64,000 bases of DNA from JAGTVG01 sp963699805 (GTDB lineage: Bacteria; Bacteroidota; Bacteroidia; Cytophagales; Cyclobacteriaceae), in contig CAVOVH010000002.1 of assembly GCA_963699805.1 (NCBI GenBank), forward strand, positions 310,001 through 374,000, read 5' to 3'. Both the position numbers and the translations under genes were made by a program. Position 1 is the stretch's first letter. Each line of letters begins with the position of its first letter. Positions 1 through 10,498 of the stretch are shown here, piece after piece. The notes beneath the pieces were generated by a model, which worked only from the letters and a program-made list of their open reading frames with translations, was not told where the DNA came from and ran no database searches.

Positions 1-621
1 ACGGGTATGAGATCGTTGACCTGGCCAAACCGGAATTGTTCTATGATAAACTTTCCAGCGATCGGTCCCAAATGGCAGACCGGTTGATCAACAGAATTCC
101 ATTACCTGGGAGATCATGCTGTCTCCTGAGGCGTATTTCCTGAGGGCTGAAGGTGCATTGAACGGATGGAATATGGGCGGAACTGCGGAAGAATTGTATA
201 ATCTGGGGATTGAAAAAAGTATGATGTATTGGGGCATCACCGATCCCGGCGCAATCTCGGCCTATCAGCAAAGCACAAAGACGCCCATCGCCACGCACGA
301 TGCGCCCAACTCCGGTATCAACCGTTCCGGTGAAATTTGATCCTGCCGGTCGCACTGGAACAGATCATGACCCAGAAATGGCTTGCTCTGTATCCTGACG
401 GATGGGAAGCCTGGGCAGAAGCACGCAGAACGGACCTGCCGAACATGTATCCGAGAATGGCTTCGGAAAATCCGGACGTCGGACCGGATGAAATGATGCG
501 CAGGGTACAGTTCGTCAGTGGAGAATATGAGACCAATGCGGAGGCTGTTCAGGATGCCATCCAGAAACTGGGGGGACCCGATAAGGGATCGACACGACTC
601 TGGTGGAATCCTGAACGTTAG
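1..621 (+). pseudogene. SusD/RagB-family (SusD_2-like) outer-membrane lipoprotein, C-terminal part, frame-disrupted
   Basis: The 5' end lies outside the window. The readable segments resemble the C-terminal half of SusD-like nutrient-binding lipoproteins: FLRAEGALNGWNMGG (about 147-191), VPVKFDPAG (about 324-350) and QIMTQKWLALYPDGWEAWAE (about 361-420), ending in LWWNPER before TAG. These segments lie in different frames. The reading frame changes near 95, near 318 and near 350, so no single open frame covers the region. Known role of the family: surface glycan capture with a SusC TonB-dependent transporter, which would lie upstream, off the window. The gene is either a decaying copy or a real gene hit by base-calling or assembly indels. 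The equally dense frame breaks in the next gene favour the latter. Family assignment is solid; intactness is unresolved. Confidence 0.8.
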
Positions 622-647
622 AATCTGCCTGATTCATAATAAATCAT

Positions 648-682
648 AAAAAGACAGGTATTTTTACCTGTCTTTTTTTTTT
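648..682 (+). terminator. Rho-independent terminator after the SusD-like gene
   Basis: A perfect 12-bp stem, AAAAGACAGGTA (649-660) pairing with TACCTGTCTTTT, has a four-base T loop and runs into a long T tract. It lies 27 bases after the SusD stop, so it ends that transcript and separates it from the FG-GAP gene. Confidence 0.9.
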
Positions 683-755
683 ACATTATCTTCGGAAAAA
701 TTAATTTAAATTTCAATTTTATTTTTTCCGGTCCTATTATAGGTGACCAGTCCGG

Positions 756-3700
756 ATGATGAAATTCAAAATACATTGGCTATTGTACTGGGGGATCCTT
801 ATGAGCCTGGTTTCCTGTCATGATGAAGAGAAAGGACTTTTCACGCTCCTTTCCAGTAACCACACCGGTATTAAATTCAGGAATATCATCAAGGAAACGG
901 AAAATTTCAATCATCTCGAATACAGCTACCTGTACAATGGAGCGGGAGTAGCCGTGGGAGACATCAACAATGATGGCAGGCCGGACATATATTTTACCGG
1001 CAACCTGGCTTCTTCCAGGCTCTATCTGAATCAGGGGGATTTTAAATTTGAGGACATCACGGAGAAAGCTGGCGTGGGGGCAAGGCGACCTGGAACAATG
1101 GGGCGTCATGGTGGATATTAACGGGGATGGTTTTCTGGATATTTATGTGGCCAGCTCCACCGATGGCAGGCCGGAATACCGGAGGAACCTTCTTTTTATC
1201 AACCATGGCGATCTGACCTTTTCAGAAGAAGCGGGCGGTATGGGATCGATGGCGTTGCCTATTCCACGCACAGCGCTTTTTTTGATTATGACAAGGATGG
1301 GGATCTCGACCTGTTCTCCCTAAACCATTCTGCTGGACCGATATGCCATGTTCAATGAACAATCGGTCCGGCTGAAAAATGAACACAGCCCTAACTACGG
1401 TCACGTACTTTTCGAAACGACGGGGAATGTATTCCGGGATGTTACCAGGGAGGCGGGTATCCTTTCGAATGTGATCAATTTCGGTCTCGGCATTGCCGTG
1501 GCTGATTTTAATCAGGATTACTGGCCCGATATCTATATCTGCAACGATTATTACGAGCAGGATTATCTGTTCATCAATCAGAAGGATGGAACATTCTCGG
1601 AACAACTGGAGAATTATTTCAGTCATGTGTCTTTTTCTTCCATGGGCTGTGATGCAGCGGATATCAATAATGACGGGTATATCGATCTGTTTACACTCGA
1701 TATGCTTCCCGAAGATAATCTGGAACAGAAGCTGGTGGAAGGACCCCATAATTATGAAAAATTCAAATTGCTGGAGACCCGGGGATTTTATTACCAGACC
1801 ACCCGGAATATGTTGCAATTGAATAATCAGGGGAGGTATTTTACTGAGATCGGTCAGTATGCCGGGATCTTCAGCACCAACTGGAGCTGGTCGCCTTTAC
1901 TCTGCGATTATGATAATGATGGATTGAAAGATCTTTTCATCAGCAATGGTTATGGTAAAAACAATACCCATATGGATGTATTGATGTTGCTGGTGGAAGA
2001 TGCCATGAAACAACGAAGAGGAGAACAGGGCATGAAAGATATGGAGTTGATCGACCGTGTTCCGCCGACCATACTGCGGAATTACCTGTTCAGGAATAAT
2101 GGTGATCTGACCTTCACCAATGTGGGTGCTGACTGGGGATTCGGAAAGGAAACGCTATCCAATGGTGCGGCCTATGCCGACCTCGATAACGATGGCGATA
2201 TGGACCTTATTATTAATAATATCAATGATTATGCTTTCGTTTATCGAAACAATGCTCAAAAATATACGAAGAACCATCACCTTAAAATAAAATTAACAGG
2301 TAGCGGATTCAATACAGGCGGAATTGGTGCAAGGGTTGATGTTTCCTGTAACGATCAAACCTATACCCAGGAATTTATGCCTTCTCGCGGCTACATGTCC
2401 TCGATGGATCATGTCCTGATCTTTGGCTTAGGTCAGGCAACCCGTGTTGACTCACTCAGGATCATCTGGCCGGATTTACGTGTTCAAAAACTGAAAAATA
2501 TTGAAGTGGATCAGGAGATTACCCTTCATAATGAGGATGCCATCTATGAAAAGTTACCGGTTCCGACTTCCCAGCCCAATTTATTCAAATCCTTTCATAA
2601 CGATTCAATCCATCTTTTCAAACATCAGGAAAATGATTTTAATGATTTTAAAAATCAACCGTTACTTCCCTATTTGCTATCTACACAGGGGCCCTTACTG
2701 GCAAAAGGAGATGTCAATAACGATGGTCTTGAGGACGTATTTATGGGTGGGGCAAAGGGATTTCCTGGCAAACTGTATTTTCAGAGGATAAATCATACTT
2801 TTGAGCAAAAGGAGATGTCCTGTTTTCAGGGAGATGCCAATTGTGAAGATCTCGGCGTATTGTTTTTAGATGTGGACCTGGACAATGACCTGGATTTATA
2901 TGTTGTAAGTGGAGGAAATGAATTCTCCATTTCATCCCCTGAACTTCAGGATCGGTTATACCTTAATAATGGCAGTGGATCATTTTCAAAATCCAAAAAT
3001 TATCTCCCTGAAATGCTTACCAGCGGATCATGCGTTAAAACTACGGATATGGACAATGATGGGGATCCTGATCTCTTTATTGGAGGTAGATTGACGCCGG
3101 GCTTATATCCCATAGCTCCAAGAAGTTATATCCTGGAAAATGACGGCAAGGGTCATTTCCGGGACGTGACGCAGTTAAAAAATGGAGACTTGATAAATCC
3201 GGGTATGGTCACGGATGCATTGTGGGAAGATCTCACAGGGGATGGATTTTCCGATCTTATCCTGGTGGGAGAATGGATGGCTGTGAGGATGTTCCAGAAT
3301 ACGGGTTCAAATTTAAATGAGATCACAAATCAAAAATGGATGGAAAATTCATATGGATGGTGGAACCGGATTGTATCCGGAGATTTTGATCAGGATGGGG
3401 ATCCGGATTTTGTCCTCGGTAACTTCGGATTAAATTCCCAGTTGAAGGCTTCCGCGAAAGAACCGGTCAGTATCTATGCTGAGGATTTTGATAACAATGG
3501 GAAGCTGGATGCAGTCATGTGTAATTATCTTAATGGGAAGAATTACCCGATTTACTCAAAGGATGACCTGGCCGCTCAAATAGGAGAGATTAACGATAAA
3601 TACCCCGACTATAAATCTTATGCGGATCAAACCATTACCGATGTCTTTCCAAAAGAATTACTCAATGAAGCAATTCTACTGAAAGCGACTAATTTCAGCA

Positions 3701-4074
3701 GCAGTTACCTGGAAAATAAAGGGAACAATCAGTTTGAACTCTCATCATTACCCTTCCATGCGCAATTATCTCCAATTTATGCCATCCAGACAGGAGATTT
3801 TAATGGCGATGGTAATTTAGATATGATACTGGCAGGTAATTTTTTTGGTTTCAGGATCAAATATGGCCAGTATGATGCAAACCGGGGTCTGCTTCTGCTG
3901 GGTGATGGAAACGGTCAATTTAAGGAAGTGCCTAACAATCACAGTGGTCTCAATATTCAAGGTGAAGTTCGGGACATTACTGGGATAAAACTTGGTTCTA
4001 ATCAAGATTTGTTTATATTTTCGGTCAACAATGATTATGCACGACTTTATGAAATGAATCAGGAGGAACAGTAA
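756..4074 (+). CDS. ASPIC/UnbV and FG-GAP (VCBS) repeat lipoprotein, CRTAC1-like; frame breaks in its first 600 bases
   Basis: This is a secreted calcium-binding beta-propeller lipoprotein of about 1,100 residues, the usual length for this Bacteroidota family. It starts with a signal peptide and lipobox (SLVSC). Many FG-GAP/calcium loops follow, such as DINNDGRPDIYF, DLDNDGDMDLI and DMDNDGDPDLFIGG. An ASPIC/UnbV-type stretch (LKIKLTGSGFNTGGIGARV, then SLRIIWPDL) lies about half-way. The frame is open from 1348 to 4074, but 756-1347 needs four frame switches (near 1080, 1103, 1241 and 1336) to join family-like segments such as GKATWNNG, VMVDINGDG, DGVAYSTHSAFFDYDKDGDL and DRYAMFNEQ. Two of the switches sit at runs of G, as expected of indel errors. 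Such proteins commonly sit beside SusCD pairs; their role is not firmly known. It is followed after 4 bases by another lipoprotein gene, so the two are probably co-transcribed. Confidence 0.85.
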
Positions 4075-4078
4075 TAAA

Positions 4079-4837
4079 ATGCTTAAATACAACTTTTTTG
4101 CCCTCTTACTAATTTTTATCATGGGATCGTGTAAACAATCTCGTGATAAAGATTTTTCTCTAAACGTGGAAGAATACAAAGAGTTTGGAATGCCGGATCC
4201 TGATAAGATCTGGAAAGGTGAGGACTACGCGCAGGCATATAGGGTATTGTCCCAAATAAAATCTGACAAACCACTCTCTCTTCCCCGAAAGGGCAGTAAA
4301 AAATCCGCCTCTTATTTTAATCGTTTGATCAGTCTGGATAACATCTCTTTCCTCAATGATGAATCGATTTCTTTAAAACAAAGGGCTTATCGCGTACAAT
4401 CATTCCTTCTCATTCAATCTGACCTGGTGGATCTTTACACGGATATTTACAGAAGTGATCAATACTATCATAAAGAATTAATTGATCTGTATTTATTTGG
4501 ACTGTCCGTCACTCAGGGAATGCTTGATCTTTCATATAAAATCAATGAATCAGATGATGAGGAAGATATCATCTTAAGATCGGTATTCCCAACCATTCAA
4601 TATACCTATATGACGATGTTGTCATTTATTCTTGAGAAGCAGAAAAATAGGTCAATCTATGATATCGAAGATCTGGATAGGCTGGCAGACAGCGTTTCCA
4701 GTTCTGTATTAGAAAACAAGGTATGGATGGAAGCCGCTATCCGGACCAATCTTAAAGAACAAATACAGGTGGTAATGGATAGTGTAGCTACAATTCACAT
4801 CAAAGATAAATATAATCATCTTATTGAAGTTTTGTAG
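4079..4837 (+). CDS. Predicted lipoprotein of unknown function, helical
   Basis: A 252-residue protein with a short hydrophobic signal and a lipobox (IMGSCKQ, Cys about residue 18). The rest looks mostly helical and acidic/basic, with no catalytic motif or domain that I recognise. It begins only 4 bases after the FG-GAP lipoprotein gene, so the two are very likely one operon and may act together at the cell surface or in the periplasm. I cannot assign a function. The start is the first ATG after the upstream stop and gives a complete signal peptide. Confidence 0.75.
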   Translation: MLKYNFFALLLIFIMGSCKQSRDKDFSLNVEEYKEFGMPDPDKIWKGEDYAQAYRVLSQIKSDKPLSLPRKGSKKSASYFNRLISLDNISFLNDESISLKQRAYRVQSFLLIQSDLVDLYTDIYRSDQYYHKELIDLYLFGLSVTQGMLDLSYKINESDDEEDIILRSVFPTIQYTYMTMLSFILEKQKNRSIYDIEDLDRLADSVSSSVLENKVWMEAAIRTNLKEQIQVVMDSVATIHIKDKYNHLIEVL

Positions 4838-4911
4838 AAATATCCAGCGGTTTGTCCGGCAAAAAACTTCAGGAATAATTCATCAGGACAGATTGATTCA
4901 AACTTAAAATA

Positions 4912-5496
4912 TCAGGTGTTCGACCGTTCGATCCCCGGATTTTCAATAAAAGCATAACAAATGATGTGGGCGATCATCATCTGCATATCTTCTGCATGTC
5001 CGTAATGCGCTGACTGGATGATAAGGGCCTTTTTAGCGATCTCTGAAAGGATCCCCCCTTTTACGCCGGTAAAAGCAAGCGTATATAGGTCATGCGCATT
5101 GGCCCATTGAAAAGCTTTGACGAGGTTGGGTGAGTTACCGCTCACACTGAAAGCCATGACTACATCACCCGGGTTGGCATAGTTTTCCAGCTGGCGGAGA
5201 AAAATATCAGCGTAGGAATCATCATTGCCTACTGCCGTGATCCAGCTTACATTTTCATTCAGGGAAAAGCAGCGGAAACGTTTACTCAACGCATCTGAGG
5301 AGCATTTTCCCAGGTCAGTGGTAAAATGGCTTGCATTGGTCGCACTTCCTCCGTTTCCGAAGATAAATATCTGCCGGCCAGACCGGTGTGATTCGATAAA
5401 TACATCGATGATCGATTGTATCTCCTCCACGGAAAGTGTATCCAGTAATTTTTTCTGAACTTCAATGTAGTTTTTTATCCAGGCTTTCAGGCTCAT
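4912..5496 (-). CDS. SIS-domain phosphosugar isomerase, GmhA-like
   Basis: A 194-residue single SIS-domain protein, the length of sedoheptulose-7-phosphate isomerase (GmhA) and relatives. The sugar-phosphate-binding signature GNGGSATNASHF is at about 47-58 and the second phosphate loop SVSGNSPN at about 117-124. The family interconverts aldose and ketose phosphates. The neighbour is a ROK sugar kinase whose gene ends 12 bases upstream, and a sugar symporter gene is divergent. A catabolic role, isomerising the sugar phosphate made by that kinase, is therefore at least as likely as heptose biosynthesis for LPS. No other heptose pathway gene is in view. The substrate is inferred, not shown. Confidence 0.8.
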   Translation of the reverse strand: MSLKAWIKNYIEVQKKLLDTLSVEEIQSIIDVFIESHRSGRQIFIFGNGGSATNASHFTTDLGKCSSDALSKRFRCFSLNENVSWITAVGNDDSYADIFLRQLENYANPGDVVMAFSVSGNSPNLVKAFQWANAHDLYTLAFTGVKGGILSEIAKKALIIQSAHYGHAEDMQMMIAHIICYAFIENPGIERSNT

Positions 5497-5508
5497 GATT
5501 TTTTTATT

Positions 5509-6456
5509 CTAGTTTTTATTTTTAGCATTCATATTTTTTATGGCCAGGAGAAGGGCTCCAACGCTCACCACATCCTCTCCCAGGGAAGCGATTTTCACTT
5601 CAGGTCCGGGTTGAAAAACCGCTGTAAGGTATTTCCGGAGATTTAGCGCTACCTTATCCCGTAATAGATCTCCCATCAGGGAAAGTCCGCCTCCCAGGAT
5701 GATGATCTCAGGATGAAATAAATGGACCACATGGGAAAGACCCCAGGCCAGTACATCCGTACTTTCATCCAGCAGTTGTTCAGCACCTTCATCGCCCCGC
5801 CGGATCGCCTCAGGAAGAAAACGGGCTTCCAGGCCGGATTCTCCTTTAACCAGTTCAGCCAATACACTTCCTGGATTTTCAAAAACATATTTTCGGATAC
5901 GGGCATCCATGGCCCACCCGGAACACTGGGATTCTATATTCTTTCCTGATCGATCGTAATTCATCAGGCCGATTTCTGATTCACCGGGTTTTGCACCATG
6001 ATAGATTTCACCATGACTGATCATGCCACCACCTACTCCACTGCCCAGGGTGACATAAAACACCTCATCGTAGGCTGAACCGATCCCGCGATGGGCTTCT
6101 CCCAACGCGGCCACATTGGCATCGTTGTCCATAAAACAGGGGATGTCCGTCATTTCCCCGATCCAGGATATCAGGTCGAAATCCGCCCATCCTTCAATAT
6201 GGTGGGAAATGGCAATTTTTCCATTTTGATGATCAACAGGTCCTCCAAAGCCTATTCCGATGGCATGAGGATGATGTTTCCGGATTAATTCCTTCAAGGG
6301 ACCAGCCAGTTTTTCCCGGATGTCTATCGCGCCCTTTGATTTTTCAACCCTCATTCTGCGCCGTTCCAAAATCCTGGCATCCGAATCTCCCAGCACGACT
6401 TGTAACTTGGTCCCTCCGATTTCAATCCCTATAAAATACTTATCCGGTCTTTTCAT
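5509..6456 (-). CDS. ROK-family sugar kinase (glucokinase/N-acylhexosamine kinase-like)
   Basis: A 315-residue ROK protein. The N-terminal ATP phosphate loop is GIEIGGTK (about 10-17), the catalytic Asp lies in MDNDANVAALGE (about 109-120), and the glycine-rich GSGVGGG is at about 138-144. The usual ROK zinc cluster CxCGxxGC is not present: the equivalent stretch near 168-181 reads YDRSGKNIESQCSG with a single Cys. This makes it an atypical, zinc-less ROK kinase whose sugar cannot be guessed from the motif. It is the first gene of a two-gene unit with the SIS isomerase and is divergent from the SSS symporter across a 144-base gap. Uptake, phosphorylation and isomerisation of one sugar is a coherent reading. 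Confidence 0.85.
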   Translation of the reverse strand: MKRPDKYFIGIEIGGTKLQVVLGDSDARILERRRMRVEKSKGAIDIREKLAGPLKELIRKHHPHAIGIGFGGPVDHQNGKIAISHHIEGWADFDLISWIGEMTDIPCFMDNDANVAALGEAHRGIGSAYDEVFYVTLGSGVGGGMISHGEIYHGAKPGESEIGLMNYDRSGKNIESQCSGWAMDARIRKYVFENPGSVLAELVKGESGLEARFLPEAIRRGDEGAEQLLDESTDVLAWGLSHVVHLFHPEIIILGGGLSLMGDLLRDKVALNLRKYLTAVFQPGPEVKIASLGEDVVSVGALLLAIKNMNAKNKN

Positions 6457-6600
6457 TTAAAATACAGCCTTTTTTATTCCTTTAGAATTCTATAAAATCG
6501 CTCTTATGTTTTTCTATCCGGAATCATTTCTTATTTTCAACTTTTATTTTCCGGAATACGGTAAATATAGGTATTGATCAAATAAGGGGCACAAAAAACA

Positions 6601-8202
6601 ATGAAATTCTCTACGCTTGATACTTTAATTTTTATCGGATATGCCCTCGTCATCTTCACCCTTGCCATGTACGTCTCACGGACTAAAAAGGGGAGGGAGA
6701 AATCATCCATGGAATATTTTCTGGCAAATAAGTCACTCCCCTGGTGGGCAGTGGGTGCTTCACTGATCGCTGCCAATATTTCCGCCGAACAATTCATCGG
6801 TGTGTCCGGATCTGGTTATGCGATCGGCCTGGCCATGGCCAGTTATGAATGGACGGCGGCAATTGCCCTGATCGTGGTAGGCAAATATTTTCTGCCCATT
6901 TTTTTACAGAAAAACATCTATACCATGCCACAATTCCTGGAGTACCGGTTTGATTCCAGGGTGAAGACTGTACTGGCCGTGTTCTGGATCCTGTTATACA
7001 TATTCATCTATCTGACTTCGGTATTGTACCTGGGCGCCCTTTTCCTGCAGACAGTGTTCGGACTCGATCTTTTTTACGGTATCCTGTGCCTGGCCGCTTT
7101 CACTGCCCTTTACTCCATTTATGGTGGATACATGGCCGTGGCATGGACCGATGTGATCCAGGTGGCCTTTTTAATCGGCGGCGGTATCCTCACCACCTTT
7201 CTGGCCCTGAATTTTTATTCCGGAGGAACCGGGATCATACCAGGTTTCACAAAGTTGCTTGCTGAGGTGCCCGATAAATTCCACATGATCATTGAAAAGG
7301 GCACTCTTTTCATCCCGGATGGGAAGGGCGGATTGAAAGATGCCTGGATGGATCTCCCCGGTATCAGTGTCCTGGTCGGAGGATTATGGATCGGTCATTT
7401 TGCATACTGGGGATGCAATCAATATATCACCCAGAAGGCCATCGCTGCAAAAAGCCTGAAAGAAGCACAAAAGGGTCTGATTTTTGCAGGATATCTTAAA
7501 ATTCTCATGCCGCTGATCGTCGTCATCCCGGGCATTGTTGCCTTCGCCTTGAATGCCGACCTGGCAAAATCGGATGAGGCCTATCCCTGGTTGCTGCATC
7601 ATTTTGTTCCCTCCGGTCTGCGCGGGCTAGCGGCAGCAGCCCTGGTGGCTGCCATTGTTTCTTCCCTGAGTTCCATGACCAACAGCACGGCCACCCTTTT
7701 TTCAATGGATATTTATAAGCCATTTATTAATCCGCGTATGACGGACCATCAGCTGGTCCTGACAGGGAGGATATCGGGATTCTTAGCCCTTACCATTGCT
7801 GTACTAACCGCAAAACCTCTGCTGGGTAACCTTGACCAGGCTTTCCAGTACATCCAGGAATATACCGGTTTTACTACCCCTGCGATCCTGGCAATCTTCA
7901 TATTTGGATTGTTCTATAAAAAAACCACACCGAATGCTGTATTGTGGGCAGCCATACTTTCCATCCCATTATCAGCCATTCTGAAGATCCTGGTACCGGG
8001 ATTGCCATTTATGAATCGCTGGGTAGTGGTATTCATTATTCTCTGCCTGGTAATCATTGGAATCAGTCTGATCGAATCAAATTATGATGAGGAGAAAGCC
8101 ATCCGGATCAACAAGGATCTATTCCATACAGGAACGGCTTTCAATGTTGGGGCGATCGGGATCTTTTCTATCCTGGCTGTTTTATATATTATTTTCTGGT
8201 AG
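6601..8202 (+). CDS. SSS-family sodium/solute symporter, sugar-type
   Basis: A 533-residue, very hydrophobic inner-membrane protein with the SSF signature region (residues about 35-75: KSLPWWAVGASLIAANISAE, then QFIGVSGSGYAIG) and roughly 13-14 transmembrane segments. The length and sequence style match SGLT-like sugar symporters, which drive uptake with a sodium gradient. The gene is divergent from the ROK kinase and SIS isomerase and is followed by a GH9 glycosidase. This suggests import of a sugar released outside or in the periplasm, then phosphorylation. Substrate unknown. The ATG at 6601 fits the N-terminal helix start. Confidence 0.88.
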   Translation: MKFSTLDTLIFIGYALVIFTLAMYVSRTKKGREKSSMEYFLANKSLPWWAVGASLIAANISAEQFIGVSGSGYAIGLAMASYEWTAAIALIVVGKYFLPIFLQKNIYTMPQFLEYRFDSRVKTVLAVFWILLYIFIYLTSVLYLGALFLQTVFGLDLFYGILCLAAFTALYSIYGGYMAVAWTDVIQVAFLIGGGILTTFLALNFYSGGTGIIPGFTKLLAEVPDKFHMIIEKGTLFIPDGKGGLKDAWMDLPGISVLVGGLWIGHFAYWGCNQYITQKAIAAKSLKEAQKGLIFAGYLKILMPLIVVIPGIVAFALNADLAKSDEAYPWLLHHFVPSGLRGLAAAALVAAIVSSLSSMTNSTATLFSMDIYKPFINPRMTDHQLVLTGRISGFLALTIAVLTAKPLLGNLDQAFQYIQEYTGFTTPAILAIFIFGLFYKKTTPNAVLWAAILSIPLSAILKILVPGLPFMNRWVVVFIILCLVIIGISLIESNYDEEKAIRINKDLFHTGTAFNVGAIGIFSILAVLYIIFW

Positions 8203-8431
8203 GCCAATCAGGTTTTTCGGTCCGGCTGCCAGAATTCAGGAACCAGTGGTTCAGAGAATAAAGGATCGATATCGTCTCATCAGCATTGCTCAATCCGGAT
8301 ACAGTCTTTATTCCTGTTCATAGAATCTTATTAAAAAGCAGGATTGGTTGTTAGAAAGATTCCGGGAGGAACCTATTTAATCAATAAAATTCTCTAACTT
8401 AAGATAGTCGGATCAATTCTTAAAAATAGTC

Positions 8432-10165
8432 ATGAGCAGTCTTTCCCTTAAAAAAATCGTGTGGTTCTTTTTCATCCTCCTCACACCATCATTATGGGCG
8501 ATGGAGCCATCATCTGAAATCCTCACCAATCATGTAGGATATCTGCCTGAAGTTGCAAAATTTTGTTTGATGCAGGGCGATCAGGCCCTGGAGTTCAAAG
8601 TTATCAATACCCAAAGCGGTAAAAAGGTATATAATGGTTCCATGGTGCTTCGAAAAGGAACATTTGGCAGCTATCTGGAGGGGGATTTCAGCGATTTAAG
8701 AGAGGAGGGGACCTTCTATATCACGGTGAAAGATAAAAAATCGGCTCCTTTTCGGATTGCCCGGGATATTTATGAAGAAGCAATAAAAAAATGTGTCACC
8801 TATTTCAGCATTCAGCGTTGTGGCCCGAGCGAAACCGGTTATGCAGCACCCTGTCATATTGACGATGGAAGAAGACTGGATACAGGGCCGGGCTGGCCCA
8901 TGGAGGCCCACCGGGATGTTTCCGGAGGATGGCATGATGCCGGGGATTACAGGAAATGGGTGGCATTTACCTTATATGGTATGATCGGATTGAATAAGGT
9001 GGCTGAAATTCTTGAGCCAGAGTGGGGAGAACAACAGATCCTTGATGAATTACGCTGGGGAAACCGGTATTTCCTGAATATGCAGAACGACAGTGGCTAC
9101 GTGATGAATTATTGCGGTGGAGACGATGGGATGTACCTGTCCGACAATCAGACAGGTACAGCGGATGACCGACCGATCCATACGGAACCCGCAAGTTTTG
9201 TGCATAACAATACAGACAGAACTGCACAATTCAATTTCGTTATCGCAGAATCCCTTACCGCGAGGATTTTCAGGACCTCCGATCCCGATTATTCCAGGAA
9301 ATGTTCGGATGCGGCTGTCCGTTGCTGGGAATGGTGTGACCTGAATTTTTATGCCAATACTGCTCTTGAAATGGGGGCGGCATTGTTGGCCTGCACGGAA
9401 TTGTATAAAACGACCGGGGACCGGATTTTTATTGAAAAAGCAATTTCATATGCCGATCGTTTACTGGAAATACAGGTTAAAGAACCTGTTGACAATATTT
9501 ATCATATCAAAGGATTTTTTAAAAGTTCGTCAAGAGACGAGGAACCTTCCCGGCATGGCTGGCACGGACCTCAACATATTATTGGTCTTTGTGAATTATA
9601 CAATATCCTTCCCAGCCATGAGAAGGCTGACCAATGGAAAGAAGCCGTTCGTATGTACAGTGAGGATTATGTGTTAAAACTGGTCGAACTGAACAATTTC
9701 AATCTGGCACCTATTGGTTTATTCCGCTCCACAGATCCGGCAGGTTACCAAAAAATTGGTGAGTACTGGACACGTTTTCTCACCATTACGGAAAACAACG
9801 CCTGGGGCGGGGGTATCAATGCCAACGCAGCCTCTACTGGCATAGGGTTATTATATGCCGCGAGATTATTGAATAATCCTCAACTCAAGGCCATTGCTCA
9901 GAGGCAGCTGGATTGGATTGTAGGTTGCAATCCTTTAAATATGAGCACAGCCGAAGAAATTGGTCATAATCAGCCTGTTCGATTTATCAACCATACGCTG
10001 AACATCCCCCCACTTATTCCGGGAGCCGTAATGAATGGGATCGGGGGAACAGTGGATGATCGGGCTCACATGAACCCGGGAAGCTGGCAGAATTGCGAAT
10101 ACTGGACCCCACCCACCATTCATACCATGTGGCTCATGGCCGAGTTAATGGGCGATCTCAGATAG
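8432..10165 (+). CDS. Glycoside hydrolase family 9 (endoglucanase/exo-glucosidase-like), secreted
   Basis: A 577-residue protein with a signal peptide (cut near LWA/MEP, about 23). An N-terminal Ig-like domain of GH9 enzymes (from SSEILTNHVGYLP, about 27-39) is followed by the (alpha/alpha)6 catalytic domain. The GH9 hallmark DVSGGWHDAGDYRKWV at about 162-177 holds the Asp residues that position the catalytic water. The general-acid Glu is probably the one in QNCEYWTPPTIH near 551. GH9 enzymes cut beta-1,4-glucans or related beta-glucosides with inversion. No carbohydrate-binding module or sorting domain follows. The gene is 229 bases downstream of the symporter gene, so it may have its own promoter. 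Confidence 0.88.
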   Translation: MSSLSLKKIVWFFFILLTPSLWAMEPSSEILTNHVGYLPEVAKFCLMQGDQALEFKVINTQSGKKVYNGSMVLRKGTFGSYLEGDFSDLREEGTFYITVKDKKSAPFRIARDIYEEAIKKCVTYFSIQRCGPSETGYAAPCHIDDGRRLDTGPGWPMEAHRDVSGGWHDAGDYRKWVAFTLYGMIGLNKVAEILEPEWGEQQILDELRWGNRYFLNMQNDSGYVMNYCGGDDGMYLSDNQTGTADDRPIHTEPASFVHNNTDRTAQFNFVIAESLTARIFRTSDPDYSRKCSDAAVRCWEWCDLNFYANTALEMGAALLACTELYKTTGDRIFIEKAISYADRLLEIQVKEPVDNIYHIKGFFKSSSRDEEPSRHGWHGPQHIIGLCELYNILPSHEKADQWKEAVRMYSEDYVLKLVELNNFNLAPIGLFRSTDPAGYQKIGEYWTRFLTITENNAWGGGINANAASTGIGLLYAARLLNNPQLKAIAQRQLDWIVGCNPLNMSTAEEIGHNQPVRFINHTLNIPPLIPGAVMNGIGGTVDDRAHMNPGSWQNCEYWTPPTIHTMWLMAELMGDLR

Positions 10166-10430
10166 GGAACCGGGAAGGATTCTGGTCTGGTTATGTAGTC
10201 TTTGACCAATGAGTCTTACCAGTAGAATTATCTCAAACGGATTTTATTTTCATTCCTGCTGTCATAGACAGGCGGTGAAATCAGGGGCTGTATCGGCTTT
10301 CTGTTCATTCTACTGAGTTCTCCGGATCGCCGGGACATCCTTAAGTCAAAATTAGATTGGAAAACCGTCCAGAAATGGATTTAAAGGCTTTTTAATGGCC
10401 TTCCGGAACGAAAAAATAGTTGCATGATTA
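10166..10430. other. Intergenic stretch without a recognisable feature
   Basis: Between the GH9 gene and the tatA promoter I see no open frame with family-like sequence, no convincing terminator with a T tract and no tRNA. The following 80 bases hold the tatA promoter and leader hairpin. Confidence 0.5.
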
Positions 10431-10464
10431 TTTGTTTTTTTTCATTCCGAAAGATGTACATTTG
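10431..10464 (+). promoter_or_regulatory. Bacteroidota-type promoter of tatA
   Basis: A TTTG box at 10431-10434 precedes TACATTTG at 10457-10464. These match the Bacteroidota -33 TTG and -7 TAnnTTTG elements with a spacing of about 22 bases, at the long end of normal. Transcription would start near 10470, some 45 bases before the tatA ATG. Confidence 0.55.
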
Positions 10465-10469
10465 ATGTT

Positions 10470-10498
10470 GCAATTCCGGCTTATGAATCCGGAATTGC
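10470..10498 (+). promoter_or_regulatory. Perfect hairpin in the tatA leader
   Basis: GCAATTCCGG (10470-10479) and CCGGAATTGC (10489-10498) form a perfect 10-bp inverted repeat with a 9-base loop. It lies directly after the predicted -7 box and 16 bases before the start codon. There is no T tract, so it is not a terminator. It could be an operator or a structured 5' end that stabilises the mRNA. Confidence 0.6.
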
